DNA of 64,000 nt from assembly GCA_943914475.1 (NCBI GenBank), contig CALUCE010000004.1, positions 1 to 64,000 of the forward strand. The letters run 5' to 3'. The notes beneath the pieces were generated by a model. It worked only from the letters and a program-made list of their open reading frames with translations, was not told the origin of the DNA and did no database searches. This document shows, in pieces, positions 1 to 7,915 of the stretch. A program made the position numbers and the translations under genes. The first letter of the stretch is position 1; each line of letters begins with the position of its first letter. Source of the DNA: an uncultured Anaerococcus sp. Its GTDB lineage: Bacteria > Bacillota > Clostridia > Tissierellales > Peptoniphilaceae.

Positions 1-51
1 ACGCCGATGGTACTCGGAGGGAAACCTCCCGGGAGACTAGGAAGTTGCCAA
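1..51 (+). rRNA. rrf: 5S ribosomal RNA, 3' part
   Basis: The window opens inside a 5S rRNA gene. The first 51 bases carry the typical 3' half: the GCCGATGGTACTCGG stretch, a GGAGGGAAACCTCCC helix, the GGGAGACTAGGAAG segment and the closing strand GTTGCCA. The 5' half lies outside the window. An intrinsic terminator follows directly, so this is the last gene of an rRNA operon read on the plus strand. Compared with the degenerate 5S pieces downstream, this copy looks intact in the part that can be seen. Confidence 0.9.
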
Positions 52-59
52 ATAAGATA

Positions 60-81
60 ACCAGCGAGAGCTGGTTTTTTT
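60..81 (+). terminator. rRNA operon terminator
   Basis: A perfect 6-bp stem (ACCAGC / GCTGGT) with a GAGA tetraloop is followed by seven T residues. It starts nine bases after the 5S 3' end and ends the rRNA operon. Confidence 0.9.
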
Positions 82-128
82 ATGCGGATTTTTAAACGAA
101 GTTTAAAAGATGCAATATTTATATATAA

Positions 129-184
129 AGTAACACCTGTTTCCATACCGAGCACAGAAGTTAAGCTTCATTACGCCGTATGGT
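129..184 (+). pseudogene. 5S rRNA remnant, 5' domain only
   Basis: This stretch closely matches the internal 5' domain of 5S rRNA: GTAACACCTGT, CCATACCGAGCACAGAAG and TTAAGCTTC are all present, ending near GCCGTATGGT. The normal 5' terminal strand is replaced by AT-rich sequence. The expected 3' half (the GGGAGACTAGGAAG region) does not follow; the sequence runs into a multi-hairpin element instead. It is therefore a broken duplicate of the 5S gene that starts before the window. Confidence 0.8.
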
Positions 185-330
185 GAGGCCGCCACTGATT
201 GCGGTCATAAATCGAAGATTTATGATTATGCCATTCTCTGCCTTAAAAAGAGAATGGCAAAACCCCTTGGAGGGAAAACACAAAAATTCAATTATGAATT
301 TTTGGGGTAAAAGACCGAGGTAGCGGCCTT
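185..330. repeat. Nested multi-hairpin element next to a 5S remnant
   Basis: Four inverted repeats sit inside each other. An outer stem pairs AGGCCGC (186-192) with GCGGCCT (323-329). Inside are three perfect hairpins: TCATAAATC / GATTTATGA (205-225), GCCATTCTC / GAGAATGGC (230-258) and CAAAAATTCA / TGAATTTTTG (281-304). The last is extended by CCCC (263-266) facing GGGG (304-307). A short stretch at 267-277 resembles the 5S GGAGGGAAA loop, so the element may have arisen inside a 5S copy. No T-run follows it, so it is not an ordinary terminator. No coding capacity is visible. Confidence 0.6.
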
Positions 331-338
331 TGTACCCC

Positions 339-508
339 AGTCGCACGGAAATTCAACGTGGGTAATCATTGTCTAAAAATTATATAAAGGTTGGTACATA
401 CTGTAAGAGATATTTGGTTCGAAATTTTCGGGGTAAACATCCTAACAAGAGTTTGTTTACCAGGAAGTTGCCAAACAAACTAAAAGATCCGCAAGGGTCT
501 TTTTTGTA
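339..508 (+). repeat. 5S-tailed repeat unit 1 with terminator
   Basis: This is the first of two diverged tandem units. It runs from a CACGGAAATTC segment through a shared TTTGGTTC...ATTTTCGGGGTAAAC block. An inverted repeat follows (GGTAAAC 432-438 / GTTTACC 455-461), then a tail identical to the 5S 3' end (AGGAAGTTGCCAAA, 462-475). An intrinsic terminator (AAGATCC, GCAA loop, GGGTCTT, T-run; 484-505) closes it. The layout mimics a small RNA gene built from the 5S 3' end. Whether it is transcribed cannot be seen. Confidence 0.6.
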
Positions 509-544
509 CATATAAAAATATTTATTTACCGTCTCCCGGCCGGG

Positions 545-708
545 AGTCACGAAAATTCAGCTTATGGAATTATCAGATATATTATTTTATGAGTTGTTAC
601 GAAATGTTAGAAAAATTTGGTTCAGAATTTTCGGGGTAAACACCATAACAAGATGGTGTTTACCAGGAAGTCGCCAAACAAAACTAAGACCGAAGAGGTC
701 TTTTTTTT
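545..708 (+). repeat. 5S-tailed repeat unit 2 with terminator
   Basis: This is the second diverged copy of the unit at 339-508. It shares CACGAAAATTC, the TTTGGTTC...ATTTTCGGGGTAAAC block and the 5S-like tail AGGAAGTCGCCAAAC (665-679). Its central hairpin is stronger than in unit 1: a perfect 12-bp stem, GGTAAACACCAT (635-646) / ATGGTGTTTACC (653-664). A terminator (AAGACC / GGTCTT plus eight T; 686-708) closes it. Immediately upstream (533-546) is a perfect 14-bp palindrome, CTCCCGGCCGGGAG, which resembles a head-to-head duplication of the 5S CCGGGAGAC piece. Confidence 0.6.
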
Positions 709-1000
709 GTTGCTTGAAATACTTTAAGATTAAAGCTAATCTTTTGAGTGACCTACGAACCTAACTAAGTCAAAATAAAGACTAAAAGGTGAGTTTAACT
801 GGACGTCATTTAGTAAAAAAAGTTCAAATACCTTTAATGAAGGCAGATAAGCTGGGAATCCGTCAGCTCCGTTAGCCAAATCAAAGATTATGTCATTATA
901 TGGTGGCGTTAGCATGAAGGATACACCTGGCACGAAAATTTTGCCATATAGAATACTATTAAAGCTTATTTTAATTTGTTATGAACCGTTCTACATATAT
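709..1000. other. Gene-free stretch, nothing recognised
   Basis: AT-rich sequence without a convincing gene on either strand. A 65-codon minus-strand reading frame (736-933) has no ribosome binding site I can identify and no family I recognise. It may be the remains of a gene or chance. Confidence 0.5.
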
Positions 1001-1030
1001 ACCTATACCGACCACAGAAGTTAAGCTTGA
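1001..1030 (+). pseudogene. 5S rRNA fragment
   Basis: Thirty bases containing CCTATACCGACCACAGAAG and TTAAGCTTGA match the same internal part of 5S rRNA as the remnant at 129-184. The flanks show no 5S similarity. It is another decayed piece of the 5S-derived array. Confidence 0.65.
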
Positions 1031-1082
1031 GAGACCTATCCAAATTTCATAAAAATATAGCATTATTATGGTAAATATATAA

Positions 1083-1109
1083 GGGGACAAAATCTTTAGT
1101 TTTGTCCCC
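1083..1109. other. Perfect 10-bp hairpin
   Basis: GGGGACAAAA and TTTTGTCCCC form a perfect 10-bp stem around a 7-nt loop. No long T-run follows on either strand, so terminator function is uncertain. It marks the right edge of the 5S-derived region. Confidence 0.5.
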
Positions 1110-1261
1110 GGCTTAGTTCCGCCTATATTAATGAAAGAAATTATTCTTTGCTTTAGCTCCTATATTGAGGTAAAATACTTCATAAATGTATCTTTTTTGC
1201 CTTGTATTTATATGGTTGATAAGTTGGTCTATAATCAAAAAAATATTATTAGGAGAAGATT

Positions 1262-1870
1262 ATGAACGCGGATTTTAAAATTAATGGAAAAGAGCTTGAA
1301 ACTAATAGGCTTATTTTAAGAAGTTTTCTTCCTGGTGATCTTTATGACTTTAATGAATATGCAAGTGTTCCTGGTGTAGGAGAAATGGCTGGTTGGACCC
1401 ATCATAAGAGCTTAGATGAGTCAAAAGATATACTTGATAAATTTATAAAAGAGGACAAGACCTTTGCTCTTATTTACAAAGAAAACGGAAAAGTAATCGG
1501 ATCTTTGGGTGTAGAATTTTATGGAAGAGAGGAGTCTCTTACTGAGTTTGAGGGGCTTATTGGCAGAGAAATTGGTGCTGTTTTGAGTAAGGATTATTGG
1601 GGAAGAGGTATCATGTGTGAAGCTATAAATGAGGTAAGCAATTATTTGTTTAATGATTTAGGTTTTGACTTTCTCTTGGCGGCTTATTTTTTAAGAAATT
1701 CACAATCTAAAAGACTCCAAGAAAAATGTGGTTTTAAAGCCTATAGAAAACTTACTATAGAAGCTGTCTTAGGTAAAAAAGAGCTAAGTATATGTACTCT
1801 TTTGCTAAATCCTAATAAGGATATAAAACTTAGCTTTTCCCATCCTGAAACCTTAATTTATGAAAAATAA
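1262..1870 (+). CDS. GNAT family N-acetyltransferase (RimJ/RimL type)
   Basis: A 202-residue GNAT protein of the type that transfers acetyl groups from acetyl-CoA to protein N-termini or small amines. The N-terminal ETNRLILRSFLPGDLYDF motif is the usual RimJ/RimL opening. The acetyl-CoA loop corresponds to SKDYWGRGIMCEAI in the second half. A conserved NSQSKRLQEKCGFKAYRKL segment follows, typical of the family C-terminus. The substrate cannot be told. The ATG is well placed behind an AGGAGAAG site. The gene stands alone, converging on pepT across a bidirectional terminator. Confidence 0.85.
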   Translation: MNADFKINGKELETNRLILRSFLPGDLYDFNEYASVPGVGEMAGWTHHKSLDESKDILDKFIKEDKTFALIYKENGKVIGSLGVEFYGREESLTEFEGLIGREIGAVLSKDYWGRGIMCEAINEVSNYLFNDLGFDFLLAAYFLRNSQSKRLQEKCGFKAYRKLTIEAVLGKKELSICTLLLNPNKDIKLSFSHPETLIYEK

Positions 1871-1969
1871 GATAAAAGTTTGCTGATACTTTTATAATAC
1901 TTGCTAGATGTTTTTATTAATTGAAATTAAAAGAATAAATAGATTTTATATATCATATAAACTAAAAAA

Positions 1970-2003
1970 CCAGAAATAGTTTTTTCCTATTTCTGGCTTT
2001 GTT
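1970..2003. terminator. Bidirectional terminator between the GNAT gene and pepT
   Basis: A perfect 10-bp stem, CCAGAAATAG / CTATTTCTGG, has an A-run on the left and CTTTGTTTTT on the right. It can therefore terminate both the plus-strand acetyltransferase gene and the minus-strand pepT. Confidence 0.85.
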
Positions 2004-2013
2004 TTTAATAGTT

Positions 2014-3216
2014 TTATTTTCCTATATTTTCTACTATTTTACATAGAAGTTCACTTCCCTTATAGAGAGAGCTTACTGGTATAAATTCAAATCTAGAATG
2101 GAAGTTGTGGCCTCCGGCGAAGATGTTTGGGCATGGTAGTCCCATAAAGGATAACCTTGCTCCGTCTGTACCACCTCTAATTGGTTGGATTTTTGGCTCT
2201 ATGCCAATTTCTTCCATGGATTTTTTCGCAAGTTTAACTACATCCATATGATCTTCTAGTTTTTCTATCATATTATAGTAAGAATCTTCTATTCTTATAT
2301 CAATGGCATTGTCATATTTCTTGTTAAGGAAGTCTACACACTCCTTTATATATGACTTTTTGCCTTCAAATGATTCTTTGAAAAAGTCTCTTATAATCAT
2401 TTCTATATGGGTGTGTTCCACATTTCCATTCATCTCATCTAAAAGATAAAAACCTTCATAAGCCTCGGTGTGTTCTGGTCTTTTGCTTGCTGGAAGCATA
2501 GAGAATAGTTCTTGACCTATAATGAGTGAATTTACCATGACATTTTTTGCACTTCCTGGGTGAACATTTTTACCTTCTATATCTATAGAAACACTGGCTG
2601 CGTTGAAGTTTTCATATTCCAATTCGCCTATAGGTCCACCATCGATTGTGTAGGCAAAGTCAGCTCCAAACTTTTCTACATCAAAAAAGTCTGCTCCTCT
2701 GCCTATTTCTTCATCTGGTGTAAAGCCTATCTTTATTGATCCATGTTCAATGTCAGATTTAGTAATTTTTTGGGCCATATCCATAATAATGGCTATACCA
2801 GACTTATCGTCAGCACCCAATAAGGTAGTTCCATCTGTTGTGATTAGTTTTTCACCAACCATATCTTTTAATGATGGGCTATCTTTTTCACTTAGAGTGT
2901 AGGTCTCAGACAGTTTTATATCTCCGCCCTTATAATCAACTATTTGTGGCTTTACATCTTTGCCTGAAACTTCAAGGGCTGTATCCATATGGGCTATAAA
3001 GCCTACTGTTGGTAGATCTTTTTTGGAGTTTTTTGGAATGGTGGCATATATATAGGCCTTATCATCCATTTCTGCTTCAACTCCCATTTCTTTTAGTTGG
3101 CTTAGGAGAAGATTTGCCAGGTCAAATTGTTTTTTTGTTGAAGGGGTTGTTTCACTTTTGTCATCTGATTGTGTATCTATTTTTACGTATTCTAGAAATC
3201 TTTCTACTATATCCAT
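2014..3216 (-). CDS. pepT: Peptidase T (tripeptide aminopeptidase)
   Basis: A 400-residue M20B zinc aminopeptidase that releases the N-terminal residue from tripeptides in the cytoplasm. The metal-site residues are visible: His76 and Asp78 in AHMDTA, Asp136/137 in LGADDKSG, the Glu169/170 pair in TPDEEIGRG, Asp192 in TIDGG and the late His in GGHNFHSRFEF. Length equals the family norm of about 400-410. The start has a strong AGGAGGT site. It follows yfcC by nine bases, so the two are one operon, presumably for peptide or amino-acid use. Confidence 0.95.
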   Translation of the reverse strand: MDIVERFLEYVKIDTQSDDKSETTPSTKKQFDLANLLLSQLKEMGVEAEMDDKAYIYATIPKNSKKDLPTVGFIAHMDTALEVSGKDVKPQIVDYKGGDIKLSETYTLSEKDSPSLKDMVGEKLITTDGTTLLGADDKSGIAIIMDMAQKITKSDIEHGSIKIGFTPDEEIGRGADFFDVEKFGADFAYTIDGGPIGELEYENFNAASVSIDIEGKNVHPGSAKNVMVNSLIIGQELFSMLPASKRPEHTEAYEGFYLLDEMNGNVEHTHIEMIIRDFFKESFEGKKSYIKECVDFLNKKYDNAIDIRIEDSYYNMIEKLEDHMDVVKLAKKSMEEIGIEPKIQPIRGGTDGARLSFMGLPCPNIFAGGHNFHSRFEFIPVSSLYKGSELLCKIVENIGK

Positions 3217-3225
3217 ATTTACCTC

Positions 3226-4746
3226 CTAGATAAGTACTTGTAAAGTTAGTACAGCAAGACTTATTAGTATTGTTATTCCTAGTAGCTTTATTACCCATTT
3301 AAACCATTTATCATAGGTTACTCCAACGAGCTCAAGAGTTGCTATAACTAAGCCTGTTGGGGTAATATAGGCCATCCAGCCTTGACCAAAGTTATAGGCT
3401 GAAACTACTACATCACGACCTACATTTACTGCATCTGCAAGAGGTGCCATTATAGGCATGGATAGGGCAGCAAGTCCTGATGAAGATGGGATAAAGATTC
3501 CAAGTATAGAGTAGATAGCCATTTGTACCCAAGAGAACACGACTCCACTCATTCCACTAATTAAGTTTGTTGCATTGTATAGCAAGGTATCAGAAATGAA
3601 ACCATTGTCTAATATTATATTTATACCTCTGGCAACTCCTATTATCAAAGCTACACTAACAAGGTCGCTTGCGCCATCCATAAAGGTAGATACAGCTTTC
3701 TTTTCAGGAAGTCCTGACAAGAACATTATGATTATTCCTGCAACTAAAAATACTCCACTCATTTCTTGGAACCACCATTGTTTGCTTTGAACTCCCCAAA
3801 TCATAACGACAAAGGCTAGTACAAAAACAATTAGGGTTAATTTTTTCTTTGCAGTGAATTCTACAGTAGCTTGTGGATCATGGTCTTGTAAAAACTCTTT
3901 TCTAATCCTAGGCATATCCTCAGCTATAATAGAACTTTCTGGGTTTTCCTTAACCTTTTTTGCATATCTTCCTATATATATGAGGGTAGCTATGGTTGTA
4001 GCAACAAGACCCAATATCCTAAAGTTTTGCCCTGTAGTAAAGTTAATACCAGCAGCATTTGAAGCTATTACCACAGAAAATGGGTTTGTGGTAGAGAACA
4101 TGGTTCCCACACAAGATCCTAAATATATGGTAGCTATTACTACCATGGCATCATAGCCAGCTGTTAGAAATATTGGCAAAAGTATAGGGTAGAGGGCTAT
4201 GGTTTCCTCAGCCAAACCAAAGGTAGTACCTCCAAGGGCTATAAGGGAGAATATTATAATAATCATTAAAAACTCTTTTCCCTTAGTCTTTTTGGATAGG
4301 GCAGACATACCAGCATTAAAGGTACCAGTTTCGTTTAAAAGTCCAATAATTCCACCAATAATCAAAACAAATACTATAATATCTACTGATTCTTCTACCC
4401 CTTGGATTGAAGCCAAAATAATTTCTTTTGGTCCTTGAGGATTTTGTTCGATTTTTTCGTAAGATCCAGGTATAGCTATAGGTTTTTTAATAGACTTATC
4501 CTGAAATTTCTCAAGGGGTATAGAAACATTATTTTCCTTAAGAAACTCTTTTGTTGCATCAACGTTTGTCTCTTCACCTTCTTGGTCTGTGATTGTAAAT
4601 GTATTGTCTCCATCATTATAAGTTAATCTGGAATACATACCTGCAGGTACTAGGTAAGTAAGCACCGCTGCAAATATCAAGACAATAAAAAGAACACTGA
4701 AGGCAGAAGGGAAATTAAAACTATTCTTTTTCTTATCTTTTTTCAT
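3226..4746 (-). CDS. yfcC: YfcC family transporter (C4-dicarboxylate/basic amino-acid carrier superfamily)
   Basis: A 506-residue polytopic membrane protein. It has an N-terminal membrane segment (FNFPSAFSVLFIVLIFAAVLTYLVPAG), a soluble insert of about 80 residues, then about ten hydrophobic helices with the conserved TNPFSVVIAS and PSSSGLAALSMPIMAPL re-entrant-type motifs. This is the YfcC/ArcD-like branch, whose members are annotated as basic amino-acid antiporters or short-peptide carriers; the substrate is not settled. It is the first gene of an operon with pepT, which makes a small peptide or amino-acid substrate plausible. It is also the only ArcD-like candidate in the window, though 11 kb from arcA. 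Confidence 0.85.
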   Translation of the reverse strand: MKKDKKKNSFNFPSAFSVLFIVLIFAAVLTYLVPAGMYSRLTYNDGDNTFTITDQEGEETNVDATKEFLKENNVSIPLEKFQDKSIKKPIAIPGSYEKIEQNPQGPKEIILASIQGVEESVDIIVFVLIIGGIIGLLNETGTFNAGMSALSKKTKGKEFLMIIIIFSLIALGGTTFGLAEETIALYPILLPIFLTAGYDAMVVIATIYLGSCVGTMFSTTNPFSVVIASNAAGINFTTGQNFRILGLVATTIATLIYIGRYAKKVKENPESSIIAEDMPRIRKEFLQDHDPQATVEFTAKKKLTLIVFVLAFVVMIWGVQSKQWWFQEMSGVFLVAGIIIMFLSGLPEKKAVSTFMDGASDLVSVALIIGVARGINIILDNGFISDTLLYNATNLISGMSGVVFSWVQMAIYSILGIFIPSSSGLAALSMPIMAPLADAVNVGRDVVVSAYNFGQGWMAYITPTGLVIATLELVGVTYDKWFKWVIKLLGITILISLAVLTLQVLI

Positions 4747-4878
4747 AAAACCTCCTTATACTATGGTAAATATTATAACAAATGGGCTTTTATATGCAAT
4801 GCGGCGCTTTGACTCACTAAACAAAAATAATAATAAAATTCTTACATTAATTTATACGGAAAATTTCATGAGAATTTT

Positions 4879-5388
4879 TTAATTAATAAGCTCCTTTCTT
4901 AACTTACTTATTATTTTGTAGTGGTTATTTCTTATGGTTTTAGGAGATAGGTTGAACACTTTTCCAATTTCTTGGTAGGATTTGTCCTCGAAGTATCTCA
5001 TATGGATTAGAATCTTTTCTTTATCATCAAGTACTTGGATAGCCTTATAGAGTTCATCACAGGTTTCTTGATCTAAAAAATCTTTTTCTATGTCTATATC
5101 AGCCTCTAGAGAGTCTTGGATTTCTTCCCCAGCCAGAGTTTTTTCATTTAAAGATAGGTATCTTGGCTTTTTTGTTTTATCCAAAAAGTGATAGTAAAGC
5201 CTATACTTAAGGTATCCTCCAAAGCCTGCCTTGGTCTTGTCATATTTTTCTATTGCATCGATAAGGACCTCCCTTGCCTCATCCAGGGCCTCATCTTTTT
5301 CAAATACAGGGAAACTGCTTACTGTCTTTAGCAAGAGGGGCTTATACTTTTCTAATATTTTGCTCGAATTTTTGATATTTATTTCCAT
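4879..5388 (-). CDS. Sigma-70 family RNA polymerase sigma factor
   Basis: A 169-residue protein with a sigma region 2-like N-terminal half (DEALDEAREVLIDAIEKYDKTKAGFGGYLKYRLYYHFLDKT). Its C-terminal region 4 helix-turn-helix reads DKSYQEIGKVFNLSPKTIRNNHYKIISKLRKEL. There are no region 1 or 3 sequences, so it is a small ECF-like or SigI/SigO-like alternative sigma factor. No anti-sigma gene is adjacent; the neighbours are yfcC on the same strand and a divergent CPBP protease. Regulon and trigger are unknown. The ATG follows an AGGAAA site. Confidence 0.85.
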   Translation of the reverse strand: MEINIKNSSKILEKYKPLLLKTVSSFPVFEKDEALDEAREVLIDAIEKYDKTKAGFGGYLKYRLYYHFLDKTKKPRYLSLNEKTLAGEEIQDSLEADIDIEKDFLDQETCDELYKAIQVLDDKEKILIHMRYFEDKSYQEIGKVFNLSPKTIRNNHYKIISKLRKELIN

Positions 5389-5639
5389 ATTTTTTCCTAA
5401 CTCGAGCGCGCTCTTTTATATTTGTCGACGATTAAAGTCTACAAGAAAAGTTTAAAAAAGCTTAATTTATCAAGGCTTAGTTAGGGTTTGATAATTTTTA
5501 TAATAGGAGAATAAATCATTTTTATCTTGCTTAAAAGGCTTAGTCTATAAAGAAGAGATTAAAGATTTTTATATAGTAGAGATAAGAGTATAATAGGAGG
5601 GAAATTCTTAAACTGACTTTTAATTAAGGAAAGGTGTTT

Positions 5640-6329
5640 ATGGCAAAGAAAGTTCTTAAAATCTTAAAAAATATAATAATATTTGCTCTTATGGTGAGCT
5701 TGCTTTTGGCAGCTGGTCTTCCTATGCAGGTCTATGCCTATGATTTTGGTTTCTTGTATGAAAATAAGATTTTGATACTTATCTATATACTTTTAGCTTT
5801 TGGGATTTTTTCCATAGTTAGGCTTATAGATAAAAAAAGTAAGAAAAATCCTGGAACTTGGCATGGAGAAAAGAGCCCTATAAATAAGAAGTGGTTTATT
5901 AGACTTTTTATTTACCTTCTTGTTTTTTCCTTATTTAATATAATTCAGGGACTTATAATGGAATATTTTGACCTGGGCAATGCCCTAAACCAGGATATAA
6001 TCGAAAATGAACTTGTAAATTTTCCCAAAAAATTTTGGTTATATTTTCATATAGCTTTCTTTGCTCCAGTTTTTGAAGAGCTGGTTTTTAGGAAAGTTTT
6101 TATGGATTTATTTTTCACCAAGGACAAAATTTCTCACCATATTTTGGCTATTTTAAGTTCTGGTCTGATCTTTGCCCTTATGCATGAGGCTAGTTTATCC
6201 TTGTATTTACTCTTGTATACTATTCCTGGAGTCTTGCTTGTATTTTTCTATAGGTCTTCCAAGGATATAAGACTTCCTATCCTAGTTCATATAGCAAATA
6301 ACTTATTTTCAATCCTATCTATAATTTAG
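5640..6329 (+). CDS. CPBP family intramembrane metalloprotease
   Basis: A membrane protein of about 229 residues with a hydrophobic N-terminus and the Abi/CAAX prenyl-endopeptidase-like core. The first catalytic motif is EELVFRKVF (Glu-Glu and Arg), the second is the FALMHEAS histidine, and the third is HIANNLFS near the end. Such proteases act within the membrane, and bacterial members are often linked to bacteriocin self-protection or sigma/anti-sigma cleavage. A GTG two codons upstream is possible, but the ATG at 5640 is better spaced from the AAGGAAAGG site. It is divergent from the sigma-factor gene; a functional link is only a guess. Confidence 0.85.
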   Translation: MAKKVLKILKNIIIFALMVSLLLAAGLPMQVYAYDFGFLYENKILILIYILLAFGIFSIVRLIDKKSKKNPGTWHGEKSPINKKWFIRLFIYLLVFSLFNIIQGLIMEYFDLGNALNQDIIENELVNFPKKFWLYFHIAFFAPVFEELVFRKVFMDLFFTKDKISHHILAILSSGLIFALMHEASLSLYLLLYTIPGVLLVFFYRSSKDIRLPILVHIANNLFSILSII

Positions 6330-6427
6330 GGGCCTGCTTAAAGCTGGGCCTATTTTCTTACATAAAAATATGAATATTCTTGTATACACATAAGTTTTAT
6401 CTTATGCTTCAAATAAAAAAATATAAT

Positions 6428-6456
6428 TTTACAAAAGCAAACGTTTGTCTTATAGT
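6428..6456 (+). promoter_or_regulatory. Promoter of the aspartate operon with a palindromic operator in the spacer
   Basis: A -35 box TTTACA (6428-6433), a 17-nt spacer and a -10 box TATAGT (6451-6456) form a good housekeeping promoter 36 bases before aspA. The perfect 10-bp palindrome CAAACGTTTG (6438-6447) sits wholly in the spacer, where a bound repressor would block polymerase. Its core matches the centre of CcpA cre sites, but the outer positions do not match well. A LacI/CcpA-type repressor is therefore inferred rather than shown. Confidence 0.7.
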
Positions 6457-6492
6457 GAATATAAGAAGTTTACAAAAAAATGAGGAGGATTT

Positions 6493-7905
6493 ATGACAGA
6501 CTATAGATTAGAGCACGATAGTATTGGAGAAATCAAAGTAGAAAAAGGCGCATATTACGGAGCTAACTCCCTAAGAGCCAAAGAAAACTTCCAAATTACA
6601 GGATATAAGTCAGATCTTATTTTCATTAAGGCAATTGTGGAAATTAAAAAAGCATGTGCCATAGAAAATGAAAAGGTTGGTCTTATATCTAAGGAAAAGA
6701 AAGAAGCTATAGTAGAAGCTTGTGACGAGCTTTTAAATGACGCACATATAGAAGATGTTATAGTTGACCCAATCCAAGGTGGAGCAGGAACTTCCTTTAA
6801 CATGAATGTCAACGAAGTTATTGCCAATATTGCAAACGTATCCATGGGCGGAGAATTAGGAGTATACGACCATGTTCACCCTAATGATGATGTAAACAAG
6901 GGTCAATCTACAAACGACGTTATCCCAACAGCTGGAAAGATTGCTTTGACCAAATACTTTAAATGCCTAGCAGAAGAAACAGAAAGATTAATAGGATCTT
7001 TGGAAAACAAGGCTAAAGAATTTGAAGATGTAATCAAAATGGGCCGTACCCAACTTCAAGATGCTATTCCTATAAGCCTAGGACAAGAATTTAAGGCCTA
7101 TGCAGCAGTTATAAAGAGAGACTTAAAGAGACTTGACTATGCAGTAGAAGTTTTATCCTATGTAAACTTAGGTGGAACAGCCATTGGTACTGGACTAAAT
7201 GCTGATGTAAACTATGTAAATGAAATAGTTGATGTTTTATCAGAAGTTTCAGGCATAGAACTTAACCAATGTCCAGACCTTATAGATGGAACTCAAAACT
7301 TGGATGGCTTCCTATTTGCATCAAGTATTTTAAAAACTTACGCCGCAAATCTTTCAAAGATTTCAAACGACTTAAGACTTATGTCTTCAGGTCCTCAATC
7401 AGGAGTTGGTGATATCAAACTTCCTCCAAGACAAGCAGGATCTTCAATCATGCCTGGTAAGGTTAACCCAGTAATACCAGAAGTTGTTAACCAAGTAGCA
7501 TTTTCTGTTATAGGAAATGACGTAACTATAGCCATGGCTGTAGAAGCTGGACAATTGGAACTTAACGCCTTTGAACCAGTTATCTTCTACAAACTTTTCG
7601 AATCATTAAAGACTTTAAAACATGCTATCAAGACCTTAAGAATTAACTGTATTGATGGTATAGAAGCTGACAAGGAAAAACTACAAGAAGAAGTAGAAGC
7701 CAACGTAGGTTTAGTTACTGCTATTGCTCCTCACATTGGTTATGAATTATGTTCTACCATAGCTCACGAAGCCCAAGATACAGGCAAGACTGTTAGAGAA
7801 ATAGTTCTTGAAAAGGAAATAATGAGCGAAGAAGAACTAAACAGAGTACTTAACTTTAAGGAAATGACAATACCTGGAATCATAGATGAAGAACATCTAA
7901 AATAA
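6493..7905 (+). CDS. aspA: Aspartate ammonia-lyase (aspartase)
   Basis: A 470-residue member of the fumarase/aspartase superfamily that deaminates L-aspartate to fumarate and ammonia. Superfamily motifs are visible: QGGAGTSFNMNVNEVIANIA, HPNDDVNKGQSTNDV and the signature loop GSSIMPGKVNPVIPEVVNQVAF. The PVIPEVVNQVAFSVIGND and AGQLELNAFEPVI wording is aspartase-like, and differs from the fumarase at 10874 (NPTQVESITMV). It is the first gene of the operon, 10 bases before the symporter gene, with a GAGGAG site. Telling aspartase from fumarase by motif is fairly secure because both paralogues are present. Confidence 0.92.
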   Translation: MTDYRLEHDSIGEIKVEKGAYYGANSLRAKENFQITGYKSDLIFIKAIVEIKKACAIENEKVGLISKEKKEAIVEACDELLNDAHIEDVIVDPIQGGAGTSFNMNVNEVIANIANVSMGGELGVYDHVHPNDDVNKGQSTNDVIPTAGKIALTKYFKCLAEETERLIGSLENKAKEFEDVIKMGRTQLQDAIPISLGQEFKAYAAVIKRDLKRLDYAVEVLSYVNLGGTAIGTGLNADVNYVNEIVDVLSEVSGIELNQCPDLIDGTQNLDGFLFASSILKTYAANLSKISNDLRLMSSGPQSGVGDIKLPPRQAGSSIMPGKVNPVIPEVVNQVAFSVIGNDVTIAMAVEAGQLELNAFEPVIFYKLFESLKTLKHAIKTLRINCIDGIEADKEKLQEEVEANVGLVTAIAPHIGYELCSTIAHEAQDTGKTVREIVLEKEIMSEEELNRVLNFKEMTIPGIIDEEHLK

Positions 7906-7915
7906 GGAGAGACTT

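Noticed and set aside
161..346. Minus-strand 61-codon reading frame
   Set aside because: It lies across the 5S remnant and the multi-hairpin element, so it is a by-product of structured non-coding sequence.
736..933. Minus-strand 65-codon reading frame in the 5S-derived region
   Set aside because: No ribosome binding site, no recognised family, and it lies in a region of decayed repeats. Treated as chance or an unidentifiable remnant.
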